Of a stretch of DNA of 19,737 nt, positions 14,571 to 19,737 are shown piece by piece. The notes under the pieces are model-generated. The model was not told the origin of the DNA and did no database searches. It saw only the letters and a list, made by a program, of their open reading frames with translations. The number at the start of each line of letters is the position of its first letter. The stretch's first letter is position 1. The DNA comes from JBARRS01 sp049644345 (GTDB lineage Bacteria > Actinomycetota > Thermoleophilia > Gaiellales > Gaiellaceae), in contig JBARRS010000202.1 of assembly GCA_049644345.1 (NCBI GenBank), positions 1 to 19,737 of the forward strand, given 5' to 3'. The translations under genes and the position numbers were made by a program.

Positions 14571-14604
14571 GGCGCGGCAAAAGCCCCCGTCGCGCTCGCC
14601 TCTC

Positions 14605-14633
14605 TTTGCAAGCGGCCGCAAATGATCTATTCT
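14605..14633 (+). promoter_or_regulatory. Predicted sigma-70-type promoter of the HNH-repeat gene
   Basis: TTGCAA (14605-14610) and TATTCT (14628-14633) are separated by exactly 17 bp, close to the housekeeping -35 and -10 consensus. Transcription would begin near 14640, 2 nt before the GTG at 14642, so the mRNA would be essentially leaderless. It is the best-matched promoter in the window and falls in the 71-bp gap after the GGDEF/HD-GYP gene. Confidence 0.65.
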
Positions 14634-14641
14634 TACTTGCA

Positions 14642-15331
14642 GTGGCTCGCCGCAGGACGGTTTACCGGGCCCTCGAGCAGATCGACGAGGCGTCGCTCGC
14701 CTCTTTCCAGGCGGGTATTCGCAAGCGATACTCGGACAAGCAGATCCTGAACGAGCTCTCGGCGTGCGCAAAACGCCTCGGCCGCTCGCCGACGATGCGG
14801 GAGTTCGCGGGTGACCCGGAGACGACGGTGCACCCGCAGACGGTGATCGAGCACTTCGGCAGCTGGAACCGGGCCAAGCGGCTCGCCGGGCTCGTCCCTC
14901 GCCGCTTTGCGACGCGCGAGGAGCTGCTCTCGCTGCTGCGCGACCTTGGGGAGACGCTCGGGCGCACGCCGACGGCCAAGGACATCGACGCGAACCGCGG
15001 GCACATGCCGTCGAAGTCGCTCTACTGGCACACCTTCGGCTCGCTTGCGAACGCGTTGCGCGAGGCGGGCTTCGACGTGCCCCTGGGGGAGGAGCGGCTC
15101 GAGCGCGCACTCGACCAGGGCGTGGCGTTGGCGCGTGGGCTTCGGCGGCTGCCGAAATTCGCCGACTGGGCGACCGCGCGGCGAGACGATCCCGCGCTTC
15201 TGACCGAGTGGCAGATCTACCGCATGTTCGACGCACGCCGCGGTGCCTGGTCGACGTTCCAGTTCCTGATCCGGGAGCGCCTGCGCGAGCGCGGTGTGAA
15301 CGTGGCGAGCGATGGGAGGCTGACGAGATGA
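14642..15331 (+). CDS. Homing-endonuclease-associated (HNH) repeat protein without a nuclease domain
   Basis: This 229-residue basic protein contains two good copies of the HNH-associated helical repeat at residues 31-84 and 91-144. Each has the pattern L..L...LGR.PT..........FGSW/L..A...AG. A third, degenerate copy follows at about 151-211 (RRLPKFADW...GAWSTFQFLIRERL). These repeats occur beside HNH homing endonucleases and are thought to bind DNA. No HNH, GIY-YIG or LAGLIDADG motif is present, so this is more likely a chromosomal DNA-binding protein than a mobile element. GTG 14642 is chosen from the promoter spacing; ATG 14606 would lie within the -35. The stop overlaps the next gene as ATGA. 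Confidence 0.75.
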   Translation: MARRRTVYRALEQIDEASLASFQAGIRKRYSDKQILNELSACAKRLGRSPTMREFAGDPETTVHPQTVIEHFGSWNRAKRLAGLVPRRFATREELLSLLRDLGETLGRTPTAKDIDANRGHMPSKSLYWHTFGSLANALREAGFDVPLGEERLERALDQGVALARGLRRLPKFADWATARRDDPALLTEWQIYRMFDARRGAWSTFQFLIRERLRERGVNVASDGRLTR

Positions 15332-15702
15332 GGCAAGAGCTCGAGCGGATCATCGAGCGCTACAACGACGCCTGGAACCGCCAGGACGTCGACGAGATCA
15401 TGTCGATGCATGCGCCGGATATGGTCTTCGAGAACCACACCGCCGGCGAGCGCGCCGAGGGTGAGGCAGTTCGGGAGCACATCGCAGCGATCTTCCGAAA
15501 CACGCCGAGCCTTCGCTTTACGAGCCGCCGCCTCTATGTCCGCGACGACCTCGCCGTCTCGGAGTGGACAGCACATGCCGAGCACGACGGGCGAGGGATC
15601 GAGTGGGACGGCGTCGACGTCTTCCCGTTCGACCAAGGGCTGATCAAGCGCAAGGACGTCTACTCGGCCTCCCACCGGCCGAGGACCGCTGGGGAGAGCT
15701 AG
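15328..15702 (+). CDS. SnoaL/NTF2-like domain protein
   Basis: This 124-residue protein has the start of an NTF2-like fold: an N-terminal helix ending in RYNDAWNRQDVDEIMSMHAPDMVFEN, typical of SnoaL-like polyketide-cyclase-related proteins. Strands with RLYVRDDLAVSEWTAHAEH and EWDGVDVFPFDQGLIKRKDVY follow. The fold forms a small hydrophobic cavity used by many different enzymes and binding proteins, so no reaction can be assigned. ATG 15328 overlaps the preceding stop (ATGA) and has GGGAGG (15314-15319) at 8 nt. The two genes form a short operon ended by a hairpin terminator. Confidence 0.8.
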   Translation: MRQELERIIERYNDAWNRQDVDEIMSMHAPDMVFENHTAGERAEGEAVREHIAAIFRNTPSLRFTSRRLYVRDDLAVSEWTAHAEHDGRGIEWDGVDVFPFDQGLIKRKDVYSASHRPRTAGES

Positions 15703-15705
15703 AGC

Positions 15706-15738
15706 GGACGCGCGGGCAAACCCCGCCCGTCCTCTTTT
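15706..15738 (+). terminator. Rho-independent terminator after the SnoaL-like gene
   Basis: GGACG (15706-15710) pairs with CGTCC (15728-15732) and GCGGG (15712-15716) with CCCGC (15722-15726). There is one C-C mismatch and a 5-nt loop, and TCTTTT follows at 15733-15738. The T-run overlaps the stop codon of the opposing amidotransferase gene by two bases. Confidence 0.75.
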
Positions 15739-16525
15739 AGACGACGGCGAGCGCTGCGAGGCGCGCGAGACAGAAACTGGCCTCCTGCGGGGCCCGCACC
15801 GCGGGGAGGGGAGTCTCCTCGAACCTCCGGTCGGGCTCGAAGAGCTCACTCCGGAGCTCGCAGCCGCGCTGGAGGAAGACGAGCGTGCCCTCCGCGAGCT
15901 CCCGCTTGTGCAGCCGGAGCCTGAGGAACCGCTCTGCGACCTCGAGCGCAACTTCGGTCGAGGCGAAGAAGGTCATGCCCGGGCCGGCGCCGAGCCAGAC
16001 CGGCCGCCCGACGCCTCGTGCGACGGCGAGCACCTCCGGGCTGCGCTCGTCGAGCCACGCAGCGGCCATCGAGCCGCGGAGGGCCTCGAGCGCGCTTGCG
16101 TCGCCGGGGGAGTGCGCTGCGAGCGCGAAGATCGCCTCGGAGTCGACGGTCATCCCCGACTCGGGGCGGGCGCAGTCGTGCTCGGCCAGCAGCTCGTCGT
16201 CGTTGAAGATGATTCCGTTGTGGATCCCGACGACGGGCCCGTGGCGGACGGGATGGTTGTTGGCGGAGATCGTCGGATGGCCCTTCGTGTAGTCGCGTAC
16301 ATGGACGAGCACGTCCGTCGCGCCGATCGGAATGTCGATCTGCTCCAGAAGCGCGCTCGCGGCGGAGCGCTGTTTGCGGATCTCGATCGGCTCGGCGCCG
16401 GTCCGGTGCGCATAACCCACAGCGTCGGCGCCGCGCTCGGCGATCCCGGCCAGTAGGGCCTGCGCCGCGAGCGTCCGGTCGATTTCACTGTCCGCCCTCA
16501 GGCTGTATCCGGCGATTCCGCACAT
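15737..16525 (-). CDS. Stand-alone class II glutamine amidotransferase
   Basis: This 262-residue Ntn-type amidotransferase begins MCGIAGY, so Cys2 becomes the N-terminal nucleophile after Met removal. Supporting family features are HVRDYTKGHPT (75-85, family TRxATHG), NNHPV (89-93), GIHNGIIFND (100-109) and TVDSEAI (126-132, family SxTDTExI). The domain releases ammonia from glutamine. No synthase domain (sugar isomerase, phosphoribosyltransferase or asparagine synthetase) follows, so the acceptor must be another protein or the enzyme acts as a glutaminase. The family's Trp/Ala after the Arg is replaced by Asp-Tyr, which may alter specificity. It diverges from a sigma-factor gene. I cannot name a pathway. 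Confidence 0.85.
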   Translation of the reverse strand: MCGIAGYSLRADSEIDRTLAAQALLAGIAERGADAVGYAHRTGAEPIEIRKQRSAASALLEQIDIPIGATDVLVHVRDYTKGHPTISANNHPVRHGPVVGIHNGIIFNDDELLAEHDCARPESGMTVDSEAIFALAAHSPGDASALEALRGSMAAAWLDERSPEVLAVARGVGRPVWLGAGPGMTFFASTEVALEVAERFLRLRLHKRELAEGTLVFLQRGCELRSELFEPDRRFEETPLPAVRAPQEASFCLARLAALAVV

Positions 16526-16539
16526 GTCTTTGAAGTAAA

Positions 16540-16561
16540 GGGGCGCCCTCGGACACGCCCC
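16540..16561. promoter_or_regulatory. Inverted repeat in the divergent intergenic region
   Basis: GGGGCG (16540-16545) and CGCCCC (16556-16561) flank a 10-bp spacer, and two ATGTCT direct repeats (16524-16529, 16564-16569) lie on either side. The 133-bp gap 16526-16658 divides two divergent genes and holds no other ORF. The symmetrical site could be an operator for either gene, but GC-rich inverted repeats arise easily by chance here. Confidence 0.3.
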
Positions 16562-16646
16562 ATATGTCTCTGACTCCGCTTACGACCAGGAGTTAGCGAC
16601 CCTGGATCCCCCGTACGAGTTTTCAAGTATCCCTCGAACGAGGCCG

Positions 16647-16652
16647 ATAGAT
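16647..16652 (+). promoter_or_regulatory. Candidate -10 box of the first sigma-factor gene
   Basis: ATAGAT ends 6 nt before ATG 16659, at the position expected for a -10 of a leaderless transcript. It keeps T and A at the diagnostic places except for A in the first position. There is no clear Shine-Dalgarno or -35. Confidence 0.35.
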
Positions 16653-16658
16653 CGTGCG

Positions 16659-17591
16659 ATGGAGCAGCGGCCGCTTCCAGATACGCCTACCGACCCGCCC
16701 GCGGAGCCGAAGCTCGAGCTGCTGCCGGCGGCGGAGCCTGCGGAGGCCGACCTCGACGAGGCCGGACCGACTCAGGACCCGCTCAAGCTCTACGTGCGCC
16801 AGATCGGCGACGGGCCGCTCTTGACGCGCGCCGAGGAGCGCGCGCTCGCACGCCTCAAGGACGAGGGCGACGAGGCCGCGAAACGCCGGTTGATCGTGTC
16901 GAACCTCCGCCTCGTCATGTCGATCACCCGCAACTACACGAAGGCCGGCGTCCCGCTGCTCGACCTGATCCAGGAAGGCAACCTCGGCCTGATCCGGGCG
17001 GTGGAGAAGTTCGACTACAAGATGGGCTACAAGCTCTCGACGTACGCGACCTGGTGGATCCGGCAGGCGATCACGCGCGCGCTCGCCGACCAGGGGCGCA
17101 CGATTCGGCTCCCCGTCCACGTCGCCGAGCAGGTGCGCAAGGTGATGAAGGCACGGCGGGTGCTCGCGCAGAAGCTGAACCGCGAGCCGACGCTGCCCGA
17201 GGTAGCAAAGGAGAGCGGCTTCTCCGAGGAGCGCGTCCAGGAGCTTCTCGACCTGGTCGAGGATCCGGTCAGCCTCGAGACTCCGGTCGGCGACGGTGAA
17301 AGCCTCTACGGAGATCTGATCGAGGACACGAAGTCGGCACGCCCCGACGCGGCGACCGCCGAAGCGCTGCGCTCCAGCGAGCTCGCCGAGGCGCTGACTC
17401 ATCTCAACCCGCGCATGCGTCACGTGCTCGCCCGCCGCTTCGGGCTCGACGGCCATCTGCCACAAACCCTCGAGGAGGTCGGCGAGGGTCTCGGGATCAC
17501 CCGAGAACGTGTTCGCCAGCTGGAGTCCCGCGCGCTGCGCGAGCTGCGCATCGTCGCGCCCGGGCTGCAGCTCTACCTTCGCGCCGAGTAG
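16659..17591 (+). CDS. RNA polymerase sigma-70 factor, RpoD-like (group 2 likely)
   Basis: This 310-residue sigma factor directs RNA polymerase to promoters. A short acidic/proline-rich N-terminus is followed by region 1.2 (DPLKLYVRQIGDGPLLT, 40-56) and region 2 (SNLRLVMSITRNYTKAGVPLLDLIQEG 81-107; FDYKMGYKLSTYATWWIRQAITRA 118-141, with the -10-recognising residues of 2.4). Region 3 comes next, then region 4 with HTH TLEEVGEGLGITRERVRQLESRALREL (270-296). Region 1.1 is absent, unlike in the second sigma factor further on, so it is probably a non-essential group 2 sigma. The start ATG 16659 has a candidate -10 just before it. The PHP gene begins 5-14 nt later and may be co-transcribed. Confidence 0.93.
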   Translation: MEQRPLPDTPTDPPAEPKLELLPAAEPAEADLDEAGPTQDPLKLYVRQIGDGPLLTRAEERALARLKDEGDEAAKRRLIVSNLRLVMSITRNYTKAGVPLLDLIQEGNLGLIRAVEKFDYKMGYKLSTYATWWIRQAITRALADQGRTIRLPVHVAEQVRKVMKARRVLAQKLNREPTLPEVAKESGFSEERVQELLDLVEDPVSLETPVGDGESLYGDLIEDTKSARPDAATAEALRSSELAEALTHLNPRMRHVLARRFGLDGHLPQTLEEVGEGLGITRERVRQLESRALRELRIVAPGLQLYLRAE

Positions 17592-18305
17592 GTAGCGTGG
17601 CGGGCGTGCGGCCCGCCTTCGTCGACTGTCACTCCCATGTGGTCCCGTCCGGGGACGACGGTGCGAAGACGATCGAGGAAGGGCTCGCGCTCTGCGGGAG
17701 CGCAGCCGAGCACGGGACGCGAATTCTGTACGCAACGCCGCATGTCTGGCCGCACCTGCCGCTGACGGCCGAGCGGGAGACGGCGGTCCGCGCTGCGTTC
17801 GAGCAGCTGCGGGAACGCGCGCCGCTCGAGCTTCGGCTCGGCTTCGAGCTGACGCCTGCGCCGGCTCTTCTGGAGGAGGATCTCCGCCGCTACGCGCTCG
17901 AGGGCATGGACGCAGTCCTGATCGAGCTCGAGTTCGTCGGCGGCGCGGAGCTCCTGCTCGCCTGCTGCGAGCGCGCCGCGCAAGGCGGCCTTGTCCCGGT
18001 GGTCGCGCATCCCGAGCGAACTGAGGCTCTACGGCGTCGCCCGGCCCTCGGGGCCGATCTCGCAACGCGCGGCTACCTGGTCCAGGTGAACGCCACGAGC
18101 CTGCTCGGGTACCACGGTGAGGAGGCGGAGGACCTCGGCTGGAGCCTGGTCGAGGACGGCGTCGTGGCGCTCGTCGCCTCCGATGGGCACCGCGCCGCGC
18201 GGCCGGCCCACCTCGACGACGCCTTCTCAGCGGTGTGGGAGCGAGTGGGGGAGAAGGCGGCGGCGCTGTTCGACGGCTCGGCGCTCGGCTTTGCGCCTAG
18301 CCCTC

Positions 18306-19424
<1,119 letters not shown>

Positions 19425-19501
19425 CCGCGTGCACTAGAACAGACGTTATGTCAAGTTGGAAGGTCTTCGCTCGGAGGTCGGTTCTCTCCTCCCCTGCGGA
19501 G

Positions 19502-19507
19502 TAGGCT
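19502..19507 (+). promoter_or_regulatory. Candidate -10 box before the secreted-protein gene
   Basis: TAGGCT fits TAnnnT and ends 7 nt before ATG 19515, predicting a start of transcription at about 19514. No -35 is clear in the upstream CGGTTC region. The gap 19425-19514 also contains a good TTGACA on the - strand (19454-19449) that has no fitting -10 for the sigma gene. Confidence 0.4.
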
Positions 19508-19514
19508 GACGCCG

Positions 19515-19737
19515 ATGAGGAGGCTTGCGCTCGTCCTTGCCGTGGGGCTCGCCGTCACCGGCGGCGCGTCGGCCGAGCTCGTGGCGCCGAGGGTCCAGGA
19601 CGGCAGTCTCACTCTGGCGCCGGGCGGCACGCCGCTCGTTGCCTATGTCAGCGGAAACAGCCTTCAGATCGCGACTCGGACCGCGCCGGGACGGTGGCGC
19701 ACCGAACGCGCGGGATCGGTGGCGGCCGGCTCGAGCC
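19515..19737 (+). CDS. Secreted protein of unknown function (3' truncated by window)
   Basis: The visible 74 codons begin with a short signal peptide: MRRLALVLAVGLAVTGGASA, two Arg, a hydrophobic core and a likely cleavage site after ASA at residue 19 or 20. The mature part (residues 21-74) has alternating hydrophobic and polar residues consistent with beta strands. LVAYVSGNSLQIATR is reminiscent of blade or repeat proteins, but that is too little for a family assignment. The ATG has a TAGGCT box directly upstream and no Shine-Dalgarno. The rest of the gene lies outside the window. Confidence 0.75.
   Translation, partial: MRRLALVLAVGLAVTGGASAELVAPRVQDGSLTLAPGGTPLVAYVSGNSLQIATRTAPGRWRTERAGSVAAGSS

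Noticed and set aside
14571..14604. A terminator after the GGDEF/HD-GYP gene.
   Set aside because: Only a 3-bp GGC/GCC pairing with AAAA loop is visible and no stable hairpin with a T-run follows.
14642..15331. A mobile intron or homing endonuclease.
   Set aside because: There is no HNH, LAGLIDADG or GIY-YIG catalytic motif, no flanking repeats, and the gene has an ordinary promoter and operon partner.

Overview
The window is gene-dense, very GC-rich bacterial chromosome with strong G/C third positions, frequent GTG and TTG starts and many 4-nt start/stop overlaps. Gene content points to an actinomycete-type bacterium: a MurT-GatD amidation pair, a miaB-miaA-dapF block, two RpoD-like sigma factors, and secreted S8 peptidases with Trp-rich tails. 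A deep-branching actinobacterial class such as Thermoleophilia is my best guess, but this is inference, not a database match. I found no rRNA, tRNA, CRISPR array or insertion sequence.

Layout. 1-2131 (+): the 3' end of miaB, miaA (tRNA A37 modification), and a dapF-like gene overlapping the end of miaA. 2226-5154 (-): a tight dapE-dapC-dapD operon for the succinylase branch of lysine/diaminopimelate synthesis, converging on dapF across a G-rich gap that fits a G-quadruplex. 5174-7373 (+): hflX-dut-NUDIX, joined by 4-nt overlaps and diverging from dapE through a 19-bp gap. 7370-9489 (-): murT-gatD, which amidates the D-Glu of lipid II. 9526-14570 (+): a secreted subtilase with a Trp pentapeptide-repeat tail, then a short leader ORF and a large membrane GGDEF/HD-GYP protein. 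Each of these two units has an upstream region with the same promoter-like box and the same 31-nt element. 14605-15738 (+): a homing-endonuclease-associated-repeat protein and an NTF2/SnoaL-like protein, with a clear promoter and terminator. 15737-16525 (-): a stand-alone class II glutamine amidotransferase. 16659-18355 (+): an RpoD-like sigma factor and a PHP-type phosphatase. 18306-19424 (-): a second RpoD-like sigma factor with a region-1.1-like N-terminus. 19515-end (+): the start of a secreted protein.

How the genes fit together. Much of the window concerns the cell envelope: diaminopimelate supply (dapE/C/D/F), lipid II amidation (murT/gatD), an exported peptidase and a CpsB-like phosphatase. 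The rest covers tRNA modification, nucleotide-pool hygiene (dut, NUDIX), ribosome rescue (hflX), c-di-GMP signalling and transcription initiation. Several genes have a TAnnnT-like -10 box ending 6-8 nt before the start codon and no Shine-Dalgarno, so leaderless transcripts look common. The subtilase and the GGDEF/HD-GYP unit do have leaders.

The points most worth following are: (1) the paired, partly conserved leaders of the subtilase and the c-di-GMP protein, a candidate shared regulatory RNA or regulon; (2) the dapF product, in which both catalytic cysteines are serine; (3) the W-x-D-V-S tail of the subtilase; and (4) the TM-GGDEF-TM-HD-GYP architecture.
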